Source: Mesorhizobium sp. B2-7-1 (lineage in GTDB: Bacteria; Pseudomonadota; Alphaproteobacteria; Rhizobiales; Rhizobiaceae). From it: a DNA stretch of 46,044 nucleotides. Of the stretch, positions 1-11,083 are shown one piece after another. The stretch is taken from contig NZ_VFUA01000036.1 in the NCBI RefSeq assembly GCF_006440735.1, positions 7,501 to 53,544 on the forward strand, written 5' to 3'. The notes under the pieces were generated by a model. That model was not told the DNA's origin. It ran no database searches and saw only the letters and a program-made list of their open reading frames with translations. The position numbers were made by a program, and so were the translations under genes. How positions within the stretch are numbered: the first letter of the stretch is position 1; each line of letters begins with the position of its first letter.

Positions 1-462
1 AGAACAGACACCGCAAACGCAATGTCGTGGCCCGCTTCGCTTTTGGCTCCGGGGCCGTCCGAGTGTCGCTCACGCGGCTCTCTTGAATTCCTGCAGAGGG
101 CAAACCTAGAAGCGAACTTCTCTGCCGCCAGCGGCGCACCGCCCTCGTTCGTGGGCCGTATATAGTCGGACCTCCCTCGACGCGTCAACACCGATTTCGA
201 ACTTTTTTGAATTTTTTGCGACGAATTTCTTGGTCGCCATTTTCAGTAGCCGACTGCCCTTGCGGCAGCCCCTGGGTCATCCACAGCGAGGCCCTATTGC
301 CGCCGTATTGAGGCGTGAAACCGGCCCACATAAGGAAGGCGCGCGCGTGCACGTAAGGGCGCCCTCGCAGCTGACGGAATAGAGCGGTTCACGCCCAGCG
401 TATGATTGGGGATATCGGCCCCGGCCTGCCGTTTCGTTGACTTCAACCGCCGTGACAGGCAA
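1..462. other. Intergenic region upstream of the M23 peptidase gene
   Basis: No convincing protein gene is seen in these bases. On the minus strand there is a good sigma70-type promoter (positions 159-188, listed separately) firing out of the left edge, so a divergently transcribed gene probably lies just outside, with a leader of at least about 150 nt. The leader is GC-rich and could fold, but I do not recognise it as a known RNA family. No clear plus-strand promoter was found for the peptidase gene. A TATGAT occurs at 401-406 without a matching -35 box. Confidence 0.5.
159..188 (-). promoter_or_regulatory. Sigma70-type promoter pointing out of the left edge
   Basis: Read on the minus strand, TTGACG (183-188) and TATATA (159-164) are separated by 18 nt, close to the housekeeping consensus. 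Transcription would start near position 152 and leave the window at position 1. This is seen in the sequence; activity is inferred. Confidence 0.55.
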
Positions 463-2502
463 ATGTCATGGCCACAACGAAAACGACAAGCCGTTCGCCC
501 GGGGAAGAAGCAGCCTTTCTGGATGCCAGACACGGAAGATGTCATAGCCGAACTCGGCAACGAGCCGCCGCTGATCGCGGACGGCCGCAGCGGCCCGCCC
601 GACCGCCGCGAGGTCTCGGCGCGCTGGCTGTCGGGCACATTCCTTACGGGCGTCACATCGAGTGTTTTGATGGGCGTGGCCTTGTTCGCCGCCCTTGATG
701 GCCGTCAGCAATTGGCGACTCCGCCGGAAATCGCCGAGCTCATCAGCCTTGCCGGCGGCAGCGATGATTCCGGCGAGCAGGCAAAGACCACAAGGCTGGT
801 CGCGCCGCGCCAGATCGCGCGTGCAAAGGACCGGCGGCGCATGGAAGTGTCGATGGTCACCAAGGTCGGCGACCGCGACGTTATCCACACCATGCCTTTC
901 GTTCAGATCAAGATGGCGCTCGCCGCCGGCCACACCACCAACCGTCCCTACCCGCCATTCGACCCCATGCAGGTCTTCGGCGACGACGGCGACGACAATG
1001 CCCAGCCGGCAACGGCAGCCGCAGCGGCCGGACAGATCTACGGCGCCAAGGTCGAAAGCGAGATGAGCCTGAAGACGGTCGATTTTCCGATCGAGACGGC
1101 TTCCTTCGACGAAAAGAGCGACCTTTCCGCCGACGAGGTGGAAAAGGTGGTGCGCGACGCCGGCAGCGGCTTGAGCGACGGCGCCATCCAGGTGGCCGCT
1201 TTGCACTATATCGATCCGCAGCGGTTCGGCGACGCCTTCGCCGAATCGATGGCCGGCTCCTACGACGTGAAGATCACGCAGGAAAATGTTTCGGTGGCGG
1301 CGCGCGCCACGCCCGACGACCAGACGCCGGCCTTCGCCGAGGAAATCATCCCCTTCACCAAGGATACCGATATCGCCGAGGCCTACGCCGATTCGGGCTA
1401 CACCGGCGATGACGCCACCGGCATGGCGGAGGCGATCAGCAAGCTCTTGAACGCCCCGGCGCTGAAGGCCGGAACGGTGCTGCGCGTCGGTCTCGAGGTG
1501 CGCGGCGACATCGCCAAGGTCGTGCGCACCAGCGTCTATGACAAGACCACCCACATCGTCACCATCGCGCTCGACGACCGCGGCCAGTATGTGCCGGCAC
1601 AGGAGCCGGAGCCCAATCCCGAGCTTTTGACGGCGTTCGACGATTCGCAGCCGGTCGTGGTGCGCGGCAACCTGCCCAATGTCTATGACGGTATCTACCG
1701 CGCCGCTTATTCCTACGGCATGTCGAAAGCGATGACGCAGAAGCTGATCAAGCTTCTCGCCTCCGACGTCGATTTCCAGTCGCGGATCTCGCCGGCCGAC
1801 CGGCTCGAGGTCCTGTTCTCGCAGCCCGACAACGACGACCAGACCTCCGACAATTCCGACCTCCTTTATGTCTCGGCGACCTTCGGCGGCCAGACGCGCA
1901 ATTTCTACCGCTTCCAGATGCAGGACGGCAGCACCGACTATTTCGACGAAAATGGCTCGAGCGCCGAGCAGTTCCTGCTGCGCAATCCGCTGCCGGCCGG
2001 CAAGTTCCGCTCCGGCTTCGGCGCCCGTCGGCACCCGATCCTCGGCTATGTACGCATGCATACCGGCGTCGACTGGGCAGCACCCATCGGCACGCCGATC
2101 ATCGCCGCCGGCAACGGCGTCATCGAAAAGGTCGGCTGGGCCGGCGGCTACGGCAAGCAGATCATCATCCGTCACGCCAATGGCTACGAGACCTCCTACA
2201 ACCACCAGAGCGCCTTCGCCAAAGGCATCGAGCCCGGCATACGCGTCCGCCAGGGCCAGACGATCGGCTATCTCGGCCAGACCGGCCTCGCCACCGGCCC
2301 GCACCTTCACTACGAGCTGATCGTCAACGGCACCAAGGTCGACCCGATGCGGGTGCGCCTGCCGGTCGGCAAGGTGCTGAAGGGCGACGATCTCGTCGCC
2401 TTCAAGCGCGAGCGTGAGCGCATAGACGATCTTTTGAAGCAGGAAGACGGCAACTCGCTGAAGGTTGCCAGCGCCAAGACTGATTCGCAGCTTCCGAACT
2501 AA
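463..2502 (+). CDS. M23 family metallopeptidase (peptidoglycan endopeptidase), membrane-anchored
   Basis: Likely a zinc endopeptidase that cuts peptide cross-links of peptidoglycan in the periplasm. It has a basic, polar N-terminus, one membrane segment near residues 56-78, a long extracytoplasmic region with a LysM-like stretch (LNAPALKAGTVLRVG), and a C-terminal LytM domain. The zinc ligands are present: HTGVD near residue 533 and HLHYE near residue 613. The enzyme therefore looks active rather than a degenerate LytM activator. I chose the ATG at 463 (MSWPQRKRQ); an in-frame ATG at 406 would add 19 residues and neither has a strong ribosome binding site. Its stop overlaps that of the convergent MFS gene by 4 bases. 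Confidence 0.9.
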   Translation: MSWPQRKRQAVRPGKKQPFWMPDTEDVIAELGNEPPLIADGRSGPPDRREVSARWLSGTFLTGVTSSVLMGVALFAALDGRQQLATPPEIAELISLAGGSDDSGEQAKTTRLVAPRQIARAKDRRRMEVSMVTKVGDRDVIHTMPFVQIKMALAAGHTTNRPYPPFDPMQVFGDDGDDNAQPATAAAAAGQIYGAKVESEMSLKTVDFPIETASFDEKSDLSADEVEKVVRDAGSGLSDGAIQVAALHYIDPQRFGDAFAESMAGSYDVKITQENVSVAARATPDDQTPAFAEEIIPFTKDTDIAEAYADSGYTGDDATGMAEAISKLLNAPALKAGTVLRVGLEVRGDIAKVVRTSVYDKTTHIVTIALDDRGQYVPAQEPEPNPELLTAFDDSQPVVVRGNLPNVYDGIYRAAYSYGMSKAMTQKLIKLLASDVDFQSRISPADRLEVLFSQPDNDDQTSDNSDLLYVSATFGGQTRNFYRFQMQDGSTDYFDENGSSAEQFLLRNPLPAGKFRSGFGARRHPILGYVRMHTGVDWAAPIGTPIIAAGNGVIEKVGWAGGYGKQIIIRHANGYETSYNHQSAFAKGIEPGIRVRQGQTIGYLGQTGLATGPHLHYELIVNGTKVDPMRVRLPVGKVLKGDDLVAFKRERERIDDLLKQEDGNSLKVASAKTDSQLPN

Positions 2503-4052
2503 TCCTGCGAATCGTCTGCCTGCCGCGGCCAGGGCGATGCCTGTCCGGGAACCGTGAACCAGGCGGTGAGTGAGGCGAGCACGCAAAGCAGCGTCGTGAT
2601 CGCCGCGACCGCGGCGAAAGCCGAATCGCTTGCCGCGACCCTGACCGCATCGATGTTGGCGGCAAGACCGGACGCGGGCGGCTCGCCGAAACCCGGCACC
2701 CCGGAAGCGTCACCGACGATGCGTGCGTAGACCCAGGCCGCCAGCGAGCCCATCGCCGCCACGGCGATCAGGCCGCCGACGCGCGAGACCGCATTGTTGA
2801 TGCCGGACGCTGCCCCGGTATCCTTGTCCTCGACGGACGTCATGACTGCGGTCGACAGCGGCGATACGACCTGCGCCATGCCAAGTCCCATCAGCGCCAT
2901 CAGCGGAAAGGTTCCGATCCAGAAATCATGGATGCCGAAGTGGGTGAGCAAGGCAAGGCCGGCGAAGGCGACAGCCACGACCATGCTGCCGCTGGCAATC
3001 GGGAAACGCGGACCGATCCTGTCCGACCACTGGCCGACCGGTCCGGACAAAAGCGCGATCGACGCCGACAGCGGCAGGAAGATGAAGCCGACCTCGGCCT
3101 CGCTCAGCCTCCAGCCGGCGATCAGCAGCATCGGCAGGTAGAACAAATTGGCCGACAGCGCGAAATAAAGGAAGAACGTCGCCAGATTGGCGCCGGCGAA
3201 GGCCCTGATCCGAAACAGGCCGAGATCGATCATCGGGTCGCGCCGCCTGCGCTCGTAAAAGATGAAGGCAAAAAGCAGCGCCACGCCGGTGGCGATCGCC
3301 GGGCCCGACATCGATCCTGCGCCTTCGGCATTCATCGCCGTCAACCCGTAGGCGAGCAAACCGAAGGCAAGCGTCGCCAACGCGGCGCCGCCGAGATCGA
3401 GGTTGCGCTTTTCGGTCGGTCTGTCGGCCGGAACCTTGGCCAAAAGCAGATAGATCGAGATCAGCCCAAGCGGCAGGTTGATGGCGAAGATCGCCCGCCA
3501 GACTCCATTGCCGAAAGCCGACAGGACAAAACCACCCAGCACAGGCCCAAGCGCCGTGGTCAGCGCCGACGCCGCGGCCCAGATGCCGATTGCCCGGCCG
3601 CGCTCCTTCTTCGGATAGGCTTTGGCGATGATGGCGAGGCTGCCCGGCACCATGATCGCCGCACCGATGCCTTGGATGGCGCGGAAGGCGATCAAAACAG
3701 CCGGATCGGGCGCCACCGCGCAGGCGAGCGAAGCCGCGACGAACAGCGCGATGCCGATGACGAAGGCGCGCCGCAGGCCAAACCGGTCGCCGGCAGCGCC
3801 CCCCGCCAGGATGAGCGCCGACAGCGTCAGCGCATAGGCATTGGAAATCCACTGCGCCTGCGCCAGGCTGGCGCCGAGATCCGCGCGCAGCGCCGGCATG
3901 GCGATCGCCAGGATCGACCCATCGATGAAGCCGAGCGCCGAGGCGAGGATCGCAGCGACCAGCACGAATTTTCGCTGCGTCTGCGGACAGAACGTACCAT
4001 TCGCCCGCGCGGGCGAATGCGAATCGGCATTGGTTTCGTTCGCGGATGACAT
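2499..4052 (-). CDS. DHA2-type MFS drug/solute exporter (about 14 membrane segments)
   Basis: A proton-coupled exporter of the major facilitator superfamily, 517 residues. The N-terminal IDGSILAIAMPALRADLG and WISNAYALTLSA motifs, motif A (GDRFGLRR) and the antiporter motif C (GPVLGGFVLSAFG) are typical of the QacA/EmrB-like DHA2 group. The start at 4052 (MSSANETNAD) is preceded on the minus strand by AGGGG seven bases upstream. The open frame extends to 4352 but the extra 100 residues are not transporter-like and cross a repeat. The substrate cannot be deduced. The gene converges on the M23 gene with a 4-base overlap (CTAA at 2499-2502). Confidence 0.88.
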   Translation of the reverse strand: MSSANETNADSHSPARANGTFCPQTQRKFVLVAAILASALGFIDGSILAIAMPALRADLGASLAQAQWISNAYALTLSALILAGGAAGDRFGLRRAFVIGIALFVAASLACAVAPDPAVLIAFRAIQGIGAAIMVPGSLAIIAKAYPKKERGRAIGIWAAASALTTALGPVLGGFVLSAFGNGVWRAIFAINLPLGLISIYLLLAKVPADRPTEKRNLDLGGAALATLAFGLLAYGLTAMNAEGAGSMSGPAIATGVALLFAFIFYERRRRDPMIDLGLFRIRAFAGANLATFFLYFALSANLFYLPMLLIAGWRLSEAEVGFIFLPLSASIALLSGPVGQWSDRIGPRFPIASGSMVVAVAFAGLALLTHFGIHDFWIGTFPLMALMGLGMAQVVSPLSTAVMTSVEDKDTGAASGINNAVSRVGGLIAVAAMGSLAAWVYARIVGDASGVPGFGEPPASGLAANIDAVRVAASDSAFAAVAAITTLLCVLASLTAWFTVPGQASPWPRQADDSQD

Positions 4053-4128
4053 GGACCCCTGCTTAGCCCCCTCGCATGGGCGCAACAACAAGCCAGAGCA
4101 TCGCTGTTCTTGAAACCAGATGGCTAGG

Positions 4129-4173
4129 GCATGATGCCGAAAAGTGTGAAGCGGTTTTCGGGCGACATCATGC
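4129..4173. repeat. Palindromic mosaic repeat, arm type gcatgatg
   Basis: Arms GCATGATG (4129-4136) and CATCATGC (4166-4173) enclose the core CGAAAAGTGTGAAGCGGTTTTCG. It lies between the divergent MFS and TMEM175-like genes. Same core as the repeats at 6561, 22544, 27729 and elsewhere, but with different, self-complementary arms. Resembles the rhizobial intergenic mosaic elements. Confidence 0.75.
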
Positions 4174-4278
4174 TCCACCTCTTCAATCCGGCCCTGGCCG
4201 GATGGCGAGGTCGGCTCAATCCTGATGCAAACCACCGGTGGCGTGCTAGGTTCCGCCATCATGCGTGGAGGGGAAGCC

Positions 4279-4911
4279 ATGAAGCGGCCGCTCGAACCGT
4301 CGGCGGAGGGACGTGGACGCATCGTCGGCATAACCGACGGCGTCTTCGCCATCGCGCTGACCTTGATCGTGCTGGAGATCAGGGTGCCATCGCATGAGGC
4401 GGTGCATTCGGAAGGCGAATTGCTTGGAGCGATCCTGGCGCTGGCGCCGCGCTTCCTGACCTATGCGCTGAGCTTCCTGACGCTGACCATTTTCTGGTTC
4501 GGCCAGCAGGCGCAGCATGGCCTGATCGCGAAGTCGGACCGCAGGCTCGCGACATTGAACCTGTGCTTTCTCGCCTTCATCGCGCTGCTGCCCTTCTCGA
4601 CCGACCTTCTTGCCGATTTTCTGGAGTTCAGGATCGCGATCGTCGTCTATTGGCTGAACCTGCTGATGCTGGGCGCAACGTTGTTCGCCAGTTGGTGGTA
4701 TGCCGACAGGAACGGCATGATCGCCGAGGACGTGGACGCTGAAACGCGGCGCACCGTCTACAATCGTATCGTCAAGGCACAGATTCTGTGGGCGGTCGGC
4801 GCAGCGCTGTGCCTGATCACGCCGCTGCTCAGCATAGGCTTCATCCTGCTGGTGCAGCTCATCTATGCCGCCGCGCCGCGCGCCTCACTGCTGCGTAAAC
4901 TCATCGGCTGA
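4279..4911 (+). CDS. TMEM175-like integral membrane protein (DUF1211)
   Basis: A 210-residue membrane protein of the TMEM175 family, whose characterised members are potassium-permeable channels. The signature is at the N-terminus: RIVGITDGVFAIALTLIVLE, with the F/TDGVFAIA.T pore-lining helix. About six hydrophobic segments follow, including YALSFLTLTIFWF and WLNLLMLGATLFA. The start at 4279 is favoured by GGAGGGG five bases upstream; an in-frame ATG at 4261 is possible. Ion selectivity is family knowledge, not visible here. The 3' end overlaps the convergent L,D-transpeptidase gene by 27 bases, so the two C-termini share DNA. Confidence 0.85.
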   Translation: MKRPLEPSAEGRGRIVGITDGVFAIALTLIVLEIRVPSHEAVHSEGELLGAILALAPRFLTYALSFLTLTIFWFGQQAQHGLIAKSDRRLATLNLCFLAFIALLPFSTDLLADFLEFRIAIVVYWLNLLMLGATLFASWWYADRNGMIAEDVDAETRRTVYNRIVKAQILWAVGAALCLITPLLSIGFILLVQLIYAAAPRASLLRKLIG

Positions 4912-6423
4912 GGTCCCGCCGACATCCGCGATTGTTGGTCCGCCGACAAATTCCACCGTGACGCCCGGCGACACCAGCTTGGCGAGTTCGCGCGCATCCC
5001 AATTGGTCAGGCGCACACAACCATGGCTTTCGGTCTTGCCGATCTTGGAGGGTTCGGGCGTGCCGTGGATGCCGTAGGTCGGCTTATCGAGCGCGATCCA
5101 CACCGAGCCGACCGGCCCGTTCGGACCCGGCGGGACGGTCAGGATCTTGTCGTTCTGGCCCTGTTTGAAATTGATGTTCGGATTGTAGGTGTAGTTCGGA
5201 TCGAGCGCGATGCGCGAGACGGCATGAATGCCGGTTGGCGATGGCGTGTCGGCCGATCCGATCGTGGCCGGATAGGCCGCGACCAGCTTGCCGCTGCCGT
5301 CGTAAGCGTAGACTTCCTTCTTGGTCTTGTCCGCGACGATGCGCGCCACCGGCGTCGACACCAGCTTGCCGAAATTGGCGACCTTGATCATCGTGCCGGG
5401 GCGATTGAAGTCGACGCCTTTGTTGATCGACTTCAGATAGGTCTCGTCCATGTGGAAGCGTTCGGCCAGCGCCTCGGTGACGGAGGTATAGCACATGCAG
5501 TCGAGCTTGGCCTTCTGGCTGTAGTCTTCCGGGATCGAGGCGACGTAAGGGCCGGCGACATCTTCCGGCGTGATCGTGTAGGAGGCGAAGGGATCGCCGC
5601 CCGACTGGGCGAGCGCCGCCTGGATGCCGACCGCATCGGTCGATTTCAAATTGGTGCCGTTTATTTCGTTATAGGCGGCCAGCGCCTTGTCGACATTCGA
5701 GCCGAAGCGTCCGTCGATCACGCCCGGCGAAGCGCCGCCGCGATCGAGCAGCACCTGCAGCGCCGCAACGTCCTGGCGCACCCCGAGCGACAGCGATGGA
5801 TCGACCGTGGCCTTGCCGCCTGTGCTCGGCAAGGACGGCTGGGCGTCCGGATTGGTCTGCAGCACTTCGCCTTGGCCCGGCTGCTCCGGATCGATCGACG
5901 CCTCGTTCAGCGGCTGGCGCTTGATGGTGTTGGACTTCGGCGCCTCCGGATAGGTGCTGGCAGAGCCCTCATCATTGTTCGGCGCCGGCGGATAGGCATC
6001 GACGGAATTATCGCCGTTGGGGTCATATTCGTCGACCGGCGGCGGGATGACCCGGCCGTTCTCTTCCAGCTGCCGGCGGCGGAAGCGCGCCATATCTTCG
6101 GAATTGTCGAGATAATAGCGGTCGTCGTCCTCAGGCTGCGCGCGGCCGAGCTCCTGCATGCGCATCTGTCGGCGAAGCGCGCGGCGATCGAGCCTGCTCC
6201 CCGGCGGTTGGATGGCGATCACCTTGCCGGTGTCGGCATCGACCAGCACGCGGTTGCCCCTGGCATCGTAATAGATGTCGATATTGCCTTCCTGGGCCAG
6301 CACCAGCGCGCCGCGCTCAGTCGGGCGGGCGCTCTGCGTGCCATCCACGCTCGGCGTGGCGAACGCACTTGATGACACCAGCCCGGCCGCGAGTGCCGAA
6401 AGGGAAAAGATCAAGCGCAGCAT
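4885..6423 (-). CDS. Secreted L,D-transpeptidase (YkuD domain)
   Basis: A periplasmic cysteine transpeptidase acting on peptidoglycan tetrapeptides, either forming 3-3 cross-links or attaching envelope proteins. The 512-residue product starts with a signal peptide (residues 1-22, ending SSAFA). A long polar linker rich in D, P and N follows (about 30-200). Next comes a region resembling a peptidoglycan-binding fold (about 205-275; LQVLLDRGGASPGVIDGRFG). The YkuD domain is about 365-500, with HGTPEPSKIG and SHGCVRLTNWD; the catalytic Cys is near residue 469. Length and architecture match the large rhizobial ErfK/YbiS proteins. Alternative names differ only in acceptor substrate, which cannot be read from sequence. 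Confidence 0.92.
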   Translation of the reverse strand: MLRLIFSLSALAAGLVSSSAFATPSVDGTQSARPTERGALVLAQEGNIDIYYDARGNRVLVDADTGKVIAIQPPGSRLDRRALRRQMRMQELGRAQPEDDDRYYLDNSEDMARFRRRQLEENGRVIPPPVDEYDPNGDNSVDAYPPAPNNDEGSASTYPEAPKSNTIKRQPLNEASIDPEQPGQGEVLQTNPDAQPSLPSTGGKATVDPSLSLGVRQDVAALQVLLDRGGASPGVIDGRFGSNVDKALAAYNEINGTNLKSTDAVGIQAALAQSGGDPFASYTITPEDVAGPYVASIPEDYSQKAKLDCMCYTSVTEALAERFHMDETYLKSINKGVDFNRPGTMIKVANFGKLVSTPVARIVADKTKKEVYAYDGSGKLVAAYPATIGSADTPSPTGIHAVSRIALDPNYTYNPNINFKQGQNDKILTVPPGPNGPVGSVWIALDKPTYGIHGTPEPSKIGKTESHGCVRLTNWDARELAKLVSPGVTVEFVGGPTIADVGGTSADEFTQQ

Positions 6424-6560
6424 GGGGGTCTAGCTCTCCGGTCGACTGGGCTTCTGGCGGGCGAACCCTTCGCCAGCAAACCAGTCACCCAAGTTAAGGT
6501 TCCAATATGAACCGGGCATGAAGATGGCGGTTTTCCGTGCTTTGAGGAATATCGGCCAAT

Positions 6561-6605
6561 GCATGTCGTGCAAAAGTATGCTGCGGTTTTACGAGAGCGA
6601 CATGC
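6561..6605. repeat. Palindromic mosaic repeat, arm type gcatgtcg
   Basis: Arms GCATGTCG (6561-6568) and CGACATGC (6598-6605) flank a diverged core CAAAAGTATGCTGCGGTTTT. It sits between the L,D-transpeptidase start and the MmcQ/YjbR stop. The arms differ from those at 4129 but are again complementary to each other. Confidence 0.7.
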
Positions 6606-6614
6606 GTAGGATCC

Positions 6615-6980
6615 TTAGGTCGCGGCAAACCCCAATTCCTTGCGTGCCTGTTTGGTCAGCTTGAGGACGACCAGTCGATGGCTCTCGCGCAGATAGTCCT
6701 CGAGCGCCGCATCATCCATGCTTTGGCTTGTCTGACGCTGGATCCATTTCATGCCCCGCGAGGCAAGATAGGGCGCTGGCCGGCAGCCCGGCTGATCCTT
6801 TAGAACGTCGAAAGCCATCTCCGAACATTTGAAGGTGACGAAAAGCTGTCCGCCCTCGTTCCAGCCGCCAATGGCGAACACCTTGCCGCCGACCTTCCAG
6901 ACATGGGCGCCGCCCCATTGGACGACATGCGTCGTCGCCGGGAGCGAAGCGCAAAAGCCGTTATAATCGTCGAGCGTCAA
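6615..6980 (-). CDS. MmcQ/YjbR family protein
   Basis: A small cytoplasmic protein of 121 residues with the MmcQ/YjbR fold (a CyaY-like alpha/beta fold often annotated as DNA-binding). Recognisable features are the N-terminal FCASLPATTHVVQWGGAHVWKVGGKVFA, the central F.TFKCS and the C-terminal ESHRLVVLKLTKQAR. Full family length. No partner or pathway is indicated; it stands alone between a repeat and the clpB terminator. DNA binding is a family-level inference. Confidence 0.85.
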   Translation of the reverse strand: MTLDDYNGFCASLPATTHVVQWGGAHVWKVGGKVFAIGGWNEGGQLFVTFKCSEMAFDVLKDQPGCRPAPYLASRGMKWIQRQTSQSMDDAALEDYLRESHRLVVLKLTKQARKELGFAAT

Positions 6981-7042
6981 CGAGCCCCTCCTCAGCCATT
7001 TCGAATCGGCGGCTGATTATGCGCGGTCGCCATAAATAACAA

Positions 7043-7072
7043 AGCGCGCCGCATCTCCAGATGCGGCGCGCT
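7043..7072 (-). terminator. Rho-independent terminator of clpB
   Basis: A perfect 14-bp stem with a 2-nt loop (AGCGCGCCGCATCT / AGATGCGGCGCGCT), 23 bases downstream of the clpB stop. On the minus strand it is followed by TTTGTTATTTAT, giving the U-rich tail. Confidence 0.85.
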
Positions 7073-7095
7073 CGTATTCATTCCAATCGCCCCGG

Positions 7096-9702
<2,607 letters not shown>

Positions 9703-9797
9703 TTCTGTCTCCTTCCATCACCGGCCCGCTTTGCGGCACCGGATCAGATTGCGGTGACGGACCCGCCCATAAGGGCCGAGCCCAGTTTCCTGGCGAG

Positions 9798-9826
9798 ATA
9801 TGGTGCGCGGGCGGCAGGCTCTCAAG
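9798..9826 (-). promoter_or_regulatory. RpoH (sigma32)-type promoter for clpB
   Basis: On the minus strand CTTGAG (9821-9826) and CCATAT (9798-9803) are separated by exactly 17 nt, matching the alphaproteobacterial heat-shock pattern CTTG(A/-)-N17-C(C/T)ATAT. Predicted start near 9791, about 90 nt before the clpB ATG. The match is visible; heat induction is inferred. Confidence 0.65.
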
Positions 9827-9839
9827 ACGTCTGGCTAAC

Positions 9840-9952
9840 GCAGTTCCAGGAAAAATGTGACGCGGTTAGGCTCGACGCCTTCCGTCCGGAATTGCGTAAA
9901 ACAAAAAGATAGAGCAGTTCGCCGTTTTCGTGAAACGGTGAAATGCTCTATC
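9840..9952. repeat. Bipartite mosaic repeat with a loop insert
   Basis: Unit 1 has arms GCAGTTCC (9840-9847) and GGAATTGC (9888-9895), with extra bases TAGGCTCGACGCC placed in the core after GCGGT. Unit 2 follows an A-rich spacer, with arms GATAGAGCA (9908-9916) and TGCTCTATC (9944-9952) and an inner CCGTTTT-CGTG-AAACGG hairpin. This is the most complete two-unit copy in the window. Confidence 0.7.
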
Positions 9953-9980
9953 GGCGCGCCATATTGTTCTACAGTCCGAA

Positions 9981-10015
9981 AAAACAAAAACGGCGGAGAT
10001 GCATCTCCGCCGTTT
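9981..10015 (-). terminator. Rho-independent terminator of the DUF4167 gene
   Basis: A perfect palindrome at 9988-10015 (AAACGGCGGAGAT followed by its complement) is followed on the minus strand by TTTTTGTTTTTT. It lies 24 bases after the DUF4167 stop codon. Confidence 0.85.
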
Positions 10016-10039
10016 GCAATGCCTGGAATGGCGTCCAGA

Positions 10040-11083
10040 TCAGTTGTTCGCGTCGGCGGCAACAGGCTCGCCGGGAGCTTCGCTGGCAACCGGCGCCGGC
10101 TCGCTGGCGACGGTCTCGCCCGCCGGCCTCGCCTCTTCGACGGGCTTGGCGCCGGCCACATCGCCATTGTTTGCCGCCTTGTGCTCTTCGCCTGAAGGTA
10201 CGGCATTCGAACCTTCGGGGCGAGAGCCCTCCGGCTGGTCGCCCTGCTCGCCATTGCTCGCCTGGTCGGCATAGCTGCCGCGCGGCCGGCGCGGACGCCG
10301 AGGTCGGCGAGCGCCATTGTCCATGGCGGCTTCGTTTAGCTCAGCCTGGGCGGCAAGGGCTGCCGGAGAGAAATTATCGAACTGCGGCGCGGCCTGCTCG
10401 GCCTGGGGCTCAGCTTCGCCGGCGGCCTCGGGCTGCGCCTGCGTCTCATTGCGGCGGTTCTGGTCGAACTGCTGGCCGCCCTGCTCGCCGCGCTGGCCAT
10501 TTTCGCCACGCTGACCGTTCTGGCCGTAGCCGCCGTTGCGGCGGTCGCGATGCCGGTCGCGGCCATTGTTGTCGCGCTGTCCGCCATCGCGCTGACCACC
10601 GTCGCGACGATTGTTGTTGTCGCGGCCGTTTTCCTGGTTGTAGGCGAGTTCCGCCGGCGTGCCTTCGATCACCGGCTGCGGTCCGGAGCCGTTCGCCGCG
10701 GCCGGCGCATCGGCGCCATTGCCGGCATTATCGAACTCGTCGCGGTCATCATCGAGATCGTCCTCGAAGTCGTCGCGGTTCTGCTGGACGTTCTGGATCG
10801 GCATCTGCGCCTGGGCGGCGGCAATGATGCGATTGTAATGTTCGGCGTGCTGGAGATAGTTCTCCGCCATCACCCTGTCGCCGGAGCTTTGCGCGTCACG
10901 GGCGAGTGTGGCGTATTTTTCGGCGATCTGCTGAGCCGATCCGCGGATCTTCACGTCCGGGCCGTTGCTCTCGTAGGTGCGGGTCAGGGGGTTCGGCCCC
11001 TTGCGGTTGTTGTTGTTATTGCCACCGCCGCCGCCATTATTGTTGCGACCGCGCATGCGCCTGTTCTGCTGTTGTGGCCTCAT
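10040..11083 (-). CDS. DUF4167 protein, low-complexity and probably RNA-binding
   Basis: A conserved alphaproteobacterial protein of 347 residues. The DUF4167 domain is N-terminal (about 1-85): RMRGRNNN, a G/N run, then LTRTYESNGPDVKIRGSAQQ and YLQHAEHYNRIIAAAQAQ. The rest is low complexity: acidic repeats (about 95-120), then an R/D/N/Q-rich tract with DGGQRDGGQRDNNGRDRHRD, then an alanine/glutamate tail with an RRPRRPRRPRG patch. Such composition suggests a disordered, nucleic-acid-contacting protein, but the function is not established from sequence. The start at 11083 (MRPQQQNRRM) has AAGAGAG upstream; an ATG at 11122 would add 13 residues. It has its own strong terminator. Confidence 0.85.
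   Translation of the reverse strand: MRPQQQNRRMRGRNNNGGGGGNNNNNRKGPNPLTRTYESNGPDVKIRGSAQQIAEKYATLARDAQSSGDRVMAENYLQHAEHYNRIIAAAQAQMPIQNVQQNRDDFEDDLDDDRDEFDNAGNGADAPAAANGSGPQPVIEGTPAELAYNQENGRDNNNRRDGGQRDGGQRDNNGRDRHRDRRNGGYGQNGQRGENGQRGEQGGQQFDQNRRNETQAQPEAAGEAEPQAEQAAPQFDNFSPAALAAQAELNEAAMDNGARRPRRPRRPRGSYADQASNGEQGDQPEGSRPEGSNAVPSGEEHKAANNGDVAGAKPVEEARPAGETVASEPAPVASEAPGEPVAADANN

Larger units (their letters stand above)
9703..10039. other. clpB-DUF4167 intergenic region
   Basis: Holds, in order, the clpB leader, its RpoH-type promoter, a bipartite mosaic repeat (9840-9952) and the DUF4167 terminator. No coding capacity of its own is seen. Confidence 0.7.

Noticed and set aside
466..2586. 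A 706-codon minus-strand frame opposite the M23 peptidase
   Set aside because: Antisense shadow; the plus strand has an intact zinc-peptidase motif set.
10450..10650. Short repeats in the DUF4167 gene looking like a CRISPR-type array
   Set aside because: They are codon-level repeats of an RDGGQ/RDNN low-complexity protein segment, with no spacers of constant length.
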